Positions 16,716 through 27,303 of a DNA stretch of 64,000 nt are shown here, piece after piece. Location: NCBI GenBank assembly GCA_020636905.1, contig JACJWX010000006.1:62001-126000 (forward strand). The letters are read 5' to 3'. Source of the DNA: Actinomycetota bacterium (GTDB lineage: Bacteria > Actinomycetota > Thermoleophilia > Miltoncostaeales > Miltoncostaeaceae). The notes beneath the pieces were generated by a model. It was given only the letters and a program-made list of their open reading frames with translations. It searched no databases and had not been told where the DNA came from. The position numbers and the translations under genes are program-made. Position 1 is the stretch's first letter. The number at the start of each line of letters is the position of its first letter.

Positions 16716-17117
16716 GTGGCGACACGACGGAACTGGGTGATCGTAGCCTCACGCGACCACGCGATGCGCGGGGTCGAGGGTGGCTTCGTGATGGCGAACC
16801 ACGGCAAGCGGGCGCCGTTGGCGCGGATGTCGCGCGGGGACGGTGTCCTCGTCTACTCCCCGACGACGACTTTCCCGCGGGGCGCGCCGCTGCGCGCGAT
16901 CAGGATCGTCGGAGAGATCACGGGCGAGGCGCCCGAGCCGAGCGAGGTGATCGCCGGAGGGTTCCGCCGCCGGGCCTCGCTTCGAGCGATCGAGCCGCTG
17001 CCGCTGGACGACGTCCGCGGCCACCTGCCCGTCTCGCGAATCCGCTTCGGGTGCTTCGAGCTCGACCCGGCCGACGCCAGGGCCATCTGGAGCCTCGTGG
17101 ACCAACCACGGCCGTAG
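16716..17117 (+). CDS. EVE domain protein (UPF0310)
   Basis: This 133-aa protein is a stand-alone EVE domain, a PUA-like fold that binds modified bases. It opens with NWVIVASRDHAMRGVEGGFV and continues with ANHGKRAPLARMSRGDGVLVYSP, the typical UPF0310 sequence. EVE proteins occur in defence systems that recognise modified cytosine and also in housekeeping settings. No restriction or defence gene is next to this one, so a specialised role is not indicated. The start is at GTG 16716. Confidence 0.88.
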   Translation: MATRRNWVIVASRDHAMRGVEGGFVMANHGKRAPLARMSRGDGVLVYSPTTTFPRGAPLRAIRIVGEITGEAPEPSEVIAGGFRRRASLRAIEPLPLDDVRGHLPVSRIRFGCFELDPADARAIWSLVDQPRP

Positions 17118-17149
17118 TCCGGGCGGTGTCCGGTGCCGCCCGCCCGGAC
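17117..17149. terminator. Bidirectional hairpin terminator
   Basis: GTCCGGGCGG (17117-17126) and CCGCCCGGAC (17140-17149) form a perfect 10-bp stem that fills the gap between the convergent stops at 17117 and 17150. Confidence 0.65.
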
Positions 17150-18548
17150 TCATCCCGCGAGGGGCAGATGCGGTGGCGTCCGCCGGGCGGCCACGGCTCG
17201 CGGGCTCGCATCGCGGCGCAGGATCCAGTCGCGGGGCGCAAGGCTCCATCCCACCGACGCCAGGTCCGTGCTGGGGTCGATCAGCCGCCGTGGCGGTGCC
17301 CCGTTCATGGCCACCATCACGTCGGCGTAGACCCGCGGTTCGGCCACCCCGCGGGCCCGATACCGGTCGCGGAGGATGTGGGCGGCGTCGAGCACCATGT
17401 CGGGCTGCACGCTCATCGCGCGTTCCTGGGGGGCATTGAGGAAGGTCCCCGGGTCGACGGTCCACCGGCGGCCCGTGTCAGGGTCTTCGACGACGAACCG
17501 CGCATGACCCACCTTCTCGGTCAGCATGACCCGCCAGGAGAAGCGATAGCCCTCCTCGGTCCAGCGGACGTCACCCGGGTAGAGCGCCGGTCGCAGCGGC
17601 AGCAGCAGCTCGACGACCGCGATGACACCCACCGCCCAGGCCACCCCGCGGTGCGGCACCACGGCCCGGCCGTGTCGCATTCGCCGGCTGACGCCCAGGC
17701 GGGCGAGCAGGCGACGTGGCCAGTCCGACGGGAAGAACACCAGCGCCCCGCCGATCATGATGAACGGGAACGCCCCGATCTGCGGCAGCACGATCCAGGT
17801 CCCCAGGTGGAAACACACCACCGCCGCGTACGCGATCGGTCTGGTGCGCCGCCACATCAGCGCGGGGACGACAAGCAGTTCGAATCCAACGGTCACCCAG
17901 CTCGCGGTGACCGCCACCCACTCCCGGGTGAGCAGGTGGCCGGCGAGCGGAAGGTCGGCGTCCTGCGGGAACCAGATCCGAAGCGGTTCGCCCCGGAGCC
18001 AATCGGGGTTGAGCTTGGCGATGCCCGCGTACACGTACACCATTCCGACGAGTCCCCGGAGCGCCCAGATCATCCAGGCGGCCACCTCGTCGCCCCGACC
18101 CGCCGCGCCGCGCGTCCAAGCGACCAGACGCGACCGCCGGGCAGCAGCAACAACACCAGTCCCGCCACGGTGATCCAGTAGTAGTGGTTCAGGTAGTAGG
18201 TGCGATCGAGCAGCTCGACGTAGGTGAAGCCGAGCAGATACGCACCGAGCGCAACCCGGGTGTGCCAGCCGAGCGCGATCGCCACGCCCAGCCCCACCAG
18301 CACCGCCATGTGGGCGTGCATGCCCCAGCCGGGCCACGGCTGCACCCAGCCGAAGCCCGGGTACGTGAAGTGGTAGGCCGGATCGAGGTACATCGGCTCG
18401 AGCCAGCCGTTGACCAGGAAGCGCGCGCGGCACCGACGGCGGCGATCAGGCCGAACAGCATCCGGAACGCCGCCAGGGCGGCGCCGTCGACGGACCGGGT
18501 GGCCCGGGCCGACACCCGACGGGTGAGGCGGTTAGCCGCTGTCACCAT
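17150..18548 (-). pseudogene. HTTM-domain membrane protein (vitamin K-dependent carboxylase-like), two frameshifts
   Basis: Three overlapping frames join into one polytopic protein of about 466 aa. The first (from ATG 18548) ends ALAAFRMLFGLIAAVGAAR. The second continues with PMYLDPAYHFTYPGFGWVQP and a run of helices to LLLLPGGRVWSLGRAAR. The third gives WMIWALRGLVGMVYVYAGIAKLNPDWLRGEPLR, then WIVLPQIGAFPFIMIGGALVFFPSDW. The AGIAKLNPDWL motif is characteristic of HTTM proteins. The breaks, near 18427 and in a cccc run at 18093-18096, each need one added base. The start overlaps the end of the upstream imelysin gene. The function in this setting is unknown. Confidence 0.8.
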
Positions 18549-19568
18549 CGTTGTCGCTGAAGCCGACGGTCACCCCGAGTTCGCTGACCACCTCGGTCGA
18601 GACGAGCACCTCGATGTCCCTGACCTGCCCGGCGAACGCCCGGAGCTGGTCCGACTCGCTGAGCGGCCCGCGATCGCGTCGGCGGTGGCGATGGCGGCGT
18701 CCAGCTGTTCGACCAGACGGGTTTCGGTCCCGTCGAGCAGCGCCCCGAGCGACGACCCGCCCTCAATCGGCGCGTAGGCGTCGCGGACGCCGCGGAGCCG
18801 ATTGGCCATGTCGGCGGCGGCGGAGGCGGCAGGGCCATCGTTCAGCAGCGACCGCCGATCGACGGGGTTCGTGCTGCTCGCCGCCAGGGTGAGCTCCTGG
18901 TCCACCATCATCTCCAGCAGGTCGACGTGCCGGCTCACGAGCATGTTGACCGCATCCTGGGGGGATTCGGGATTGGCGACGTCACCGCCGGTCAGGACCT
19001 TCGCGAACGGTCGGGCGGTGCCCGTCCAGCCCTCCTCCGCGCCGGCGAGTTCGCGGGCGATGAGGCCGCTCGTGGCGCGAAGGTAGGCGCATCGACGTCC
19101 ACGGGTGATCGTCGCGGGGTCCCCCGGCGCGAACAGGACCACCTCCATGCCTCCCAGACCCCGTGATCCGCTGGAGACCGACGCGACGCCCAGGGGTGTG
19201 AGGGCGGTGTCGCCCGCGATCAGGGCTTTGACCCGCGCGACGTTCACCGGCCAGTTGACGTAGTCGAGCGTGCGGCGCTGCAGCACCGGCCCGACGGCGG
19301 CGGCTTCGGTGCGTCGCCAGGCGGCCATGGTCCGCCGCCACGCGGTTCTGGTGCTGGTCAGCGCGGCTGGTGTCGGTGACGAGCAGAGTGCGGAGACCTC
19401 GTCCCGCAGGGCGTCGCCGGCGGTGCTCGCCTCGGCATAGGCGGGCACGATGCGCTGATCGACCACGCCGGCGATGGCGGCCCGCCGGGCGTCGTCACCG
19501 TCCGATCCGCCACAGCCGGCCACGACCGCTCCGCCAAGCAGCGCGAGCGCCACGATTCCGTGTTTCAC
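18532..19568 (-). pseudogene. Imelysin-family lipoprotein (second copy), one frameshift
   Basis: From GTG 19568 there is a lipoprotein signal (IVALALLGGAVVAGC, Cys lipidated), then the imelysin helical repeat. The region SSGSRGLGGMEVVLF stands for the GxHxxE site, with the His replaced, as in many second-copy imelysins. The frame breaks at 18665-18666; one added base restores a C-terminus reading LSESDQLRAFAGQVRDIEVL and a stop at 18532. The corrected length is about 345 aa. The start overlaps the di-heme gene by 4 nt (GTGA). Imelysins (M75; IrpA/EfeO relatives) are surface proteins induced by iron or copper limitation in other bacteria; peptidase activity is doubtful for this type. Confidence 0.82.
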
Positions 19569-21004
19569 AGCGACTCCAGAAACGCGATGAGCGCGTCGCG
19601 CGTCGCGCGGTCCGCGGTTCGGAACGCCTCGCGTGCGCCCACTGCTTCGCCACCGTGCCAAAGGATCGCCTCCTCGAGATTGCGGGCCCGGCCATCATGC
19701 AGGAACCGAGTGTGCCCATTGATGGGTTCGACCAGCCCGATGCCCCAGAGCGGCTGGGTGCGCCACTCACGACCGGTGGCCCGGCCGTCGCGCTTGCCGT
19801 CCGCGAGCCCATCCCCCATGTCGTGAAGGAGCAGGTCGGAGTAGGGGTGGATGGTCTGGTGTTCCACCGCACTGGTCACATCCGAGGCGGACGTCGTCAT
19901 GGTGGGCGTGTGGCAGCCGGTGCAGCCGGCCGTCTGGAAGAAGCGCGCGCCTGTGGTGACCGCGGGATCGTCCAGGTTGCGGCGTCCCGGAACGGCGAGG
20001 GTCGTCACGTAGAAGGTGACCCGGTCGAGCGCCTCGTCATCGAGCTGAGGCGTGGGACCGGTGGGCGCGTCGTTGCAGGCGGTCTGGGACGGAGTGCAGG
20101 GCTCCTCGGGGGCGAGGCGGGAAGTGACGCCGATGTCGCCCCGAAAGGCGCCCGCGGTCTGGTCGCGTGTGTTGGCCACGTTCGCCTTCCAGCCGAGGCG
20201 ACCGACGACCGCCCGTCCCGTCTGAATGTCGCGGACCCGGTTCGGCCGTCCTGAGATGCCGTCGCCGTCGGCGTCCTTCGGATCGGCACTCGCCAGGATC
20301 TGGGCCTCGGGGACCGCGTCGAGCAGACCCATCCCGACGAGCTGCGGCGCGATGCGCGGAGACAGCAGCAGATTCCGGCCGAGCGGGCCGTATGCGGGAT
20401 CGGTGATCCGGTACGTCGGTCGCTGGAGCGTGTACGGAGTGCCATCGCCGTACGTACCCGGGACGTCGGTCGTGTCGATGACGAACTGTGCTTCGGGATC
20501 GACACCGAGGATGGCCCGGTCCTGGAGCTGGTCGCCGTAGACCGGATGGGGCGATTCGGTGTCCCCCTCCGACACGCCGAGCCGCAACAGCAGCCCCCGT
20601 TCGGGATCATCAGGGTCTGTCGGAGGCTTCGCCCGACCGTCGAACACGTGGCACGACGCGCAGGCCTGCGCGTTCAGGAGCGGTCCCAGGCCGTCGCGGT
20701 TCGCGGTGCTGGCAGGCGCGGTGACCCAGTTCTGGGTGAACAGCGAGTCGCCGATTTCGAACGCCCGCCGTTCCTCACGACCCAGGTTGCGGGCGGCCAA
20801 TCCGAAGGCGTTCGTGGTCGCGTCGAGCGCCGTGGTGTCGCCCCCGCTGAGCGCGTCCAGCAACTCGACCGGCGCGGGGGGTGCACCGGCATTCCTGCCC
20901 GCGGACATGGCGGCGGCGGTGGCCACGGCCACCGCCGCGAGGCCGATCGCCGCCCGCAGACGACGCCTGCGGGCGGCGGAGGCCAGGTGGCTAGGAGAGA
21001 ACAA
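19565..21004 (-). CDS. Di-heme oxidoreductase (COG3488-type, MauG-like outline)
   Basis: This 479-aa exported cytochrome c-like protein has a basic N-terminus and a hydrophobic signal segment (residues 16-33). It carries two heme-attachment motifs, CASCH (115-119) and CTGCH (361-365), and a family-typical EPINGHTRFLHDGRARNLEEAILWHGGEA near the end (GHTRFLHDGRARN and ILWHGG are the conserved parts). It belongs to the group often annotated as di-heme oxidoredictase or thiol oxidoreductase, whose reaction is not settled. The TTG at 21004 is preceded by GTGAAGG and overlaps the upstream imelysin stop. It is the only gene of the cluster with an intact frame. Confidence 0.88.
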   Translation of the reverse strand: MFSPSHLASAARRRRLRAAIGLAAVAVATAAAMSAGRNAGAPPAPVELLDALSGGDTTALDATTNAFGLAARNLGREERRAFEIGDSLFTQNWVTAPASTANRDGLGPLLNAQACASCHVFDGRAKPPTDPDDPERGLLLRLGVSEGDTESPHPVYGDQLQDRAILGVDPEAQFVIDTTDVPGTYGDGTPYTLQRPTYRITDPAYGPLGRNLLLSPRIAPQLVGMGLLDAVPEAQILASADPKDADGDGISGRPNRVRDIQTGRAVVGRLGWKANVANTRDQTAGAFRGDIGVTSRLAPEEPCTPSQTACNDAPTGPTPQLDDEALDRVTFYVTTLAVPGRRNLDDPAVTTGARFFQTAGCTGCHTPTMTTSASDVTSAVEHQTIHPYSDLLLHDMGDGLADGKRDGRATGREWRTQPLWGIGLVEPINGHTRFLHDGRARNLEEAILWHGGEAVGAREAFRTADRATRDALIAFLESL

Positions 21005-22170
21005 CCTTCACATCCAGTGCCGTTCCGGCATCGGCCAGCAGCTCTGCCTGGTCTTCGAGGGAGACGATGGTTCTCAGCACCTGCCGGCGTCCCGGGTCCG
21101 AATCCGGGACGCCCTCCTGCACCAGCCGGTCGAACGGCGCCGGGATGGCCTCCGCGTTCTGAACCGACGTGTCGAGCGCGGTCCGGATGGCCGTGTCGAG
21201 GTCAGGGTCAGATCCGCCGACCAGATCGCCGATTCCGGGACCATCGGTTCCGGGGTAGTCGCCGGTGTAGACCATCCGGATCCCCTCGGCGTTCGCAATG
21301 AAGTCGTTGACCGTGTTGTCGGAGAAGCAGGAGTGCTCGTCCTCTTCGGATCGATCGGCGTAGGCGACGTTCATCCGCTCCCCGGACAGCTCGCCGCGGC
21401 TGAGCTCGCCGAGTGCGAGCAGCATCTTGCGTAGCGCCTCCCCCTCGGGCTGGGACGTGAACTCCACCCGGTAGTTGTCGGCCATGTCCGGCGCCCACGC
21501 GTCCGCCAGCTCGCTCAGATCCGCGATGAGCAGGTCCGACGCGGACGCCAGGTATCGCTTGCGACGATCGGCGTTGGCGCGGGTCGTGTAGTCGGTGAAG
21601 GGACGTGCGCCGGGCCCATCCGGATCCAGGTCCTGGCCCCAGAGCAGGAACTCGATGGCGTGCCAGCCGGTGGAGACGTTGGTTTCGCCACCCCGCTCGT
21701 TGAGTTCCGCGATGCCTCCGGCGTGATCCGTCCCAACACCGCGGGATCGTTGATGATCCCGGCGTTCGGCTGACCGACCACGTAGTCGACGTACGCCTCA
21801 TCCCAGCGGCCAGGCGTTGATCTCGCCTTCCCTGCCGGTCTCATCGTTGTCGATCGGCCCGCCGTAGAACCGGAACGCTTCGGTCCTTCCATCGTCGTCG
21901 CGGGCGGCGATCCACGCGACTCGCGCGGCCCGCAACGTGCGACTCGACGGCGCCTCGACGAACGCGTCGATGGCCGTGTCCATTCGCCGGGCGGAGGCGA
22001 GGCTCGTCTCGTAGCTGGCGTGGACTCCCGCCGCGTAGTGCTCGATGACCTCCGCGCGGCTGGCGGTGGGATCGTCGTCCCCGCATCCGGCGCCGAACGG
22101 TGCGGCCAGTGCGACGATTTGCGGCGGCGACCGTGAGGCGGCGGTGAACGAAGCGGCGGCTGCGCGGCAT
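20991..22170 (-). pseudogene. Imelysin-family lipoprotein (first copy), three frameshifts
   Basis: Four frames join into one protein of about 392 aa. From ATG 22170 (after AGGAG) comes a lipoprotein signal, MPRSRRFVHRRLTVAAA, that continues, after removing one base in a ttt run (22118-22120), as VALAAPFGAGC. Then come FRFYGGPIDND, EGEINAWPL (break at 21802-21804, one extra base), DEAYVDYVVGQPNAGIIN, a second break at 21715-21716 (one base missing), and TNVSTGWHAIEFLLWGQD. GWHAIE is the GxHxxE motif. The last third (to 20991) is open. It is the first gene of the imelysin operon, behind a good promoter. Either the assembly is wrong at three runs or the gene is decaying. Confidence 0.85.
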
Positions 22171-22215
22171 CCGGCTCCTGCTGTGGCTGACGACGTCGGG
22201 CGACCGGGCGGCGAC

Positions 22216-22244
22216 ATTATCGGAAACGGTTGCTAGAAATACAA
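22216..22244 (-). promoter_or_regulatory. Promoter of the imelysin operon
   Basis: On the minus strand TTGTAT (22244-22239) and GATAAT (22221-22216) are separated by 17 bp, the best -35/-10 pair in this region, with a leader of about 40 nt to the ATG at 22170. The patch is AT-rich for this genome. No clear Fur, IdeR or Zur box was recognised. Confidence 0.6.
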
Positions 22245-22283
22245 GGCGGCCGCCGGCCTGCCGTCGCTGTTGGGAGACTCGGC

Positions 22284-22289
22284 TAGAGT
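22284..22289 (+). promoter_or_regulatory. -10 box upstream of pabC
   Basis: TAGAGT lies 32 nt before the pabC ATG, predicting a start of transcription near 22296 and a short leader. Confidence 0.35.
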
Positions 22290-22321
22290 CCGCGCGTGGT
22301 GTCCACGGTCTCGCATTCCTC

Positions 22322-23149
22322 ATGAGTTCCCCCGTCAAGGTGGTTCGGGTGAACGGGCGTGCGGTCGACCCGGACACGCCCGCGCTGCGCCTCGACGACC
22401 CCCTCGCCCGGGCGGGCGACGGCCTCATCGAGACCATGCGGGCCCGGAATCACCGGGTGTTCCGGCTCGATCAGCACCTGGAACGTCTGCACGGTTCTGC
22501 GCGCGCGCTGTCCATGTCCGGACTCCCCGGTGACGACCGCATCCGTGCTGAACTCGACGCCATCCTGGCGGCGGCGGGCCCCGGAGATCTGCAGATCCGC
22601 CTGGCGGTGAGCAGCGCACCCACCCTCTGGGTCGAGGCGCAGTCCACCGAGCCGCTGCCCGTGGAACCCCGGGCGTTGACGGCCATCACGATGCCGGGCT
22701 CATGGCGGCCGGAGCTCTTCACGGCCCAGCACAAGACCTCGAGCCGGGCGTTGTGGTCCTGGGCCGAGCGCCGGGCACGTGAGACCGGCGCCGACACGGC
22801 GCTGCTCCTGGACGAGCAGGGACGCATGGGGGAGGCCACCACCGCCTCGGTGTTCGTGCGCACGCCCCGCGCGGTGCTGACGGCACCCGTGCGCGGGCTG
22901 CTACGCGGCGTCGGCCGCGGGGTGATGATGGAGCTGGTTCCCGACGTGGTCGAGCGTGCGGCCACCCGCGAGGAGTGGGAGACGGCCGAGGAGATCGTGC
23001 TCGTGAGCGCCCTGCGTGGTGTGTCGGCGGTGACCAGCGTCGACGGCGAGCCGATCGGCACGGGACGGCCCGGGCCCATGGCCCGCGGCCAGCAGGCCGC
23101 CTACCGCCTGGTGGTGGAGGCGGCGACGGGCGGACCCGGTCTGAGCTGA
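22322..23149 (+). CDS. pabC: Aminodeoxychorismate lyase / class IV aminotransferase
   Basis: This 275-aa fold-type IV PLP enzyme probably releases pyruvate from aminodeoxychorismate to give p-aminobenzoate, completing the PabB reaction. The PLP Lys is K138 in AQHKTSSR, and GEATTASVF and a final VSALRGVSAV match the family. A branched-chain or D-amino-acid aminotransferase cannot be fully excluded by sequence, but the short N-terminus, the HKTSSR context and the presence of pabB nearby favour PabC. The ATG at 22322 has no strong ribosome-binding site. Confidence 0.78.
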   Translation: MSSPVKVVRVNGRAVDPDTPALRLDDPLARAGDGLIETMRARNHRVFRLDQHLERLHGSARALSMSGLPGDDRIRAELDAILAAAGPGDLQIRLAVSSAPTLWVEAQSTEPLPVEPRALTAITMPGSWRPELFTAQHKTSSRALWSWAERRARETGADTALLLDEQGRMGEATTASVFVRTPRAVLTAPVRGLLRGVGRGVMMELVPDVVERAATREEWETAEEIVLVSALRGVSAVTSVDGEPIGTGRPGPMARGQQAAYRLVVEAATGGPGLS

Positions 23150-23153
23150 CATC

Positions 23154-23177
23154 GGCCGACCTGCGGGGCGGTCGGCC
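23154..23177. terminator. Bidirectional hairpin terminator
   Basis: GGCCGACC (23154-23161) and GGTCGGCC (23170-23177) form a perfect 8-bp stem that fills the gap between the convergent pabC and PucR genes. Confidence 0.65.
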
Positions 23178-23179
23178 CG

Positions 23180-24823
23180 CTACCGCTTGGCGCGGCCTCG
23201 GGTGGCCTCCTTGGCGATCGGCTGCGGGACCCGCCGCCCCATGAGCCGCATGGCCTTCAATCCGAGTGACAGCTTCTCGCGGTCGTCGGTGCGGCCGATC
23301 TCGAGCCCGCAAAGCTCGGCGATGCGGTCGAGGCGGTAGCGGACCGTGTGCCGATGGGTGAACAGCGTGTTGGCCGTGGCGGCCAGGTTGCAGTCGTACT
23401 CGAGGTACGTCGCGAGGGTCGCCACCAGTTCGGTCTGGTACTGCTCGTCGTACCGCACCAGCGGGTCGATGGTCTGCTCGTAGAACGCGGCGAGTTCATC
23501 GGGCCGGTCGGCGAAGATCTGGAAGAGCAGCTTGTAGGTGCCCGTCTCCTCGAACGTGACCACGTCGCCGATTCGGCCCAGCCGTTCGCCGATCGACAGC
23601 GCCAGGCCCGCCTCCTCCATTGCGGCGCCGAGGCGTTCGGGCTGGGGGGTGAACCTCGACGTGGCGAGGCTGAGCGCAAGACCGCGAACCGTCTCCCGGG
23701 TCGCGGCGATCAGGCGGCCCGCGAGCACCCGGGCCCGCTCTTCGACCGTCGCCGGGTCGGCCTCGTCTTCGTCGCGCGGGCCGGGCAGCAGCACCAGGAG
23801 CCGGCCCTCGTCCCAGTCGACCAGCGCCCGGGGCCAGTGCATGTCGAGTACGGCGCGGGTCTGGTGCAGGAAGCGGCGGATGAGCCGCTCATCGCTGATC
23901 GTCCGGTCGGGCTCGTGGGGATCCTGCAGGTGGCCCAGCAGTGCCACGGCGCCCGCCGCGAGGTCGGCGCCCAGATGCCGGGCGCGACGGATGAGCGACT
24001 CACGGCTGACCGACTCGCCGGCTGCCAGCTCCCGGATGAGGTCTCCACGGAGCGCCGACTCGGTGCGGGTGCGCAGGTCCTGACGGCTCATTTCGAGTGC
24101 GCATGCCCGGACCGTCTCGCGGATGGCCGCGTCGTGTTCGAGCGCGAGGGGCGGCTCCAGCCAGGCGACGACCACACCGGCCAGCTGGTGCGGATCCTCG
24201 CCGACCGTGCACACGGTCACCTCGTCCGGGATGTGCTCCAGGAACGAGCCCAGGATCGAGGCGGGTCCCCGCCCTCGGGCGTCGCGCGCCGCATCGTTGA
24301 GGAGCGTCTCGTGTTCCGGGTCGAGATCCGCTGCGGCCAGGAGGTCCATGTAGTCGTCGAGGAGTGCCACCGGCGCACCGATGTACTCGCTGCAGACCCG
24401 CGCGATCCCTGCGAATCCCTCACCGGCCAGCAGGGGCGCGCGCAGCGCGTCGCGGGCATCCTCGGCGGCCCGGCGCCCGCGTCTGGGCCCGAGCCGGTCG
24501 GCGACCTCCTCGAACACGGCGGTCCACGAGGTTCCTTCCGGCAGCACGATCACGGGCACCGGGTAGTCGTCCGGCGGCGGCGCCATGGCGACGACCACGC
24601 CGGCGGTGATGGGTGGCTTCACGGGCGCCGCCTCGGCGATCGTCAGGCGGTGGTCGTGGTCGTCGCTCCCGACCGGACCCGCCTTGGTCAGTTCGATCGT
24701 CGGGTCCGCCGAGCTCGGAACGAGCACGGCCCGCTCGAAGGCGGGCAGGCGCAGGAGGTCACCGAGCGTCGTCGGTGCGATGGCCGATCCACCGGCGGTC
24801 AGAGATCCTCTGCGTCTGGGCAT
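23180..24823 (-). CDS. PucR-family transcriptional regulator
   Basis: This 547-aa regulator ends in the PucR helix-turn-helix (YLEYDCNLAATANTLFTHRHTVRYRLDRI; the core is THRHTVRYRL), preceded by a GGDEF-like/CdaR domain and an N-terminal PucR sensor domain (TTLGDLLRLPAFERAVLV). Family members control purine, amino-acid or nitrogen use. It is divergent from glnN with a 266-bp gap that holds an inverted repeat, so control of the two glutamine synthetase genes is a reasonable guess. The ATG at 24823 was chosen because the sensor domain begins shortly after it; the frame stays open upstream without similarity. Confidence 0.88.
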   Translation of the reverse strand: MPRRRGSLTAGGSAIAPTTLGDLLRLPAFERAVLVPSSADPTIELTKAGPVGSDDHDHRLTIAEAAPVKPPITAGVVVAMAPPPDDYPVPVIVLPEGTSWTAVFEEVADRLGPRRGRRAAEDARDALRAPLLAGEGFAGIARVCSEYIGAPVALLDDYMDLLAAADLDPEHETLLNDAARDARGRGPASILGSFLEHIPDEVTVCTVGEDPHQLAGVVVAWLEPPLALEHDAAIRETVRACALEMSRQDLRTRTESALRGDLIRELAAGESVSRESLIRRARHLGADLAAGAVALLGHLQDPHEPDRTISDERLIRRFLHQTRAVLDMHWPRALVDWDEGRLLVLLPGPRDEDEADPATVEERARVLAGRLIAATRETVRGLALSLATSRFTPQPERLGAAMEEAGLALSIGERLGRIGDVVTFEETGTYKLLFQIFADRPDELAAFYEQTIDPLVRYDEQYQTELVATLATYLEYDCNLAATANTLFTHRHTVRYRLDRIAELCGLEIGRTDDREKLSLGLKAMRLMGRRVPQPIAKEATRGRAKR

Positions 24824-24923
24824 TGCGCAAGGATGGGGAGTGCGAACCCCGAGGTCAAGCGGATCACCCCGCTGCCCGCGGCGATTTCGCCCTGCGGCCA
24901 ACTGGGGGGTCGAATGCTTGGAC

Positions 24924-24942
24924 AATCGGCGAAATCCCGATT
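24924..24942. promoter_or_regulatory. Inverted repeat between PucR gene and glnN
   Basis: AATCGG (24924-24929) and CCGATT (24937-24942) are perfect 6-bp arms with a 7-bp spacer, roughly 100 bp upstream of the PucR start and 148 bp upstream of glnN. It is a candidate operator for the PucR protein. Confidence 0.4.
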
Positions 24943-25089
24943 CGTCCCGTCCCCGTACGATCACCCCCGGAATGACGGCAGCCCGGCGGCATCGCCCGGA
25001 TGCCGCTGTGGATGGCCGGACCCGACGTGCCGTAGGGTGCGATCGAGCAGGGCCTACAGGATGAGACGCCAGGAGGAAGTTCACACCCG

Positions 25090-27240
<2,151 letters not shown>

Positions 27241-27249
27241 GACGTCGCG

Positions 27250-27284
27250 GATGAGTGGTGGGCCGCGACGGCCCACCACTCATC
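27250..27284. terminator. 16-bp perfect hairpin between glnN and glnA
   Basis: GATGAGTGGTGGGCCG (27250-27265) pairs without mismatch with 27269-27284, closing a 3-nt loop (cga). It starts 10 bp after the glnN stop and ends 20 bp before the glnA start, leaving just room for the glnA ribosome-binding site. There is no T-tract. It may terminate, attenuate or protect the glnN message. Confidence 0.65.
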
Positions 27285-27303
27285 ACGACGCCAGGGAGAC
27301 GCT

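Noticed and set aside
16716..17117. EVE gene as part of a modification-dependent defence island
   Set aside because: Neighbours are housekeeping genes; no nuclease, methylase or ATPase partner is adjacent.
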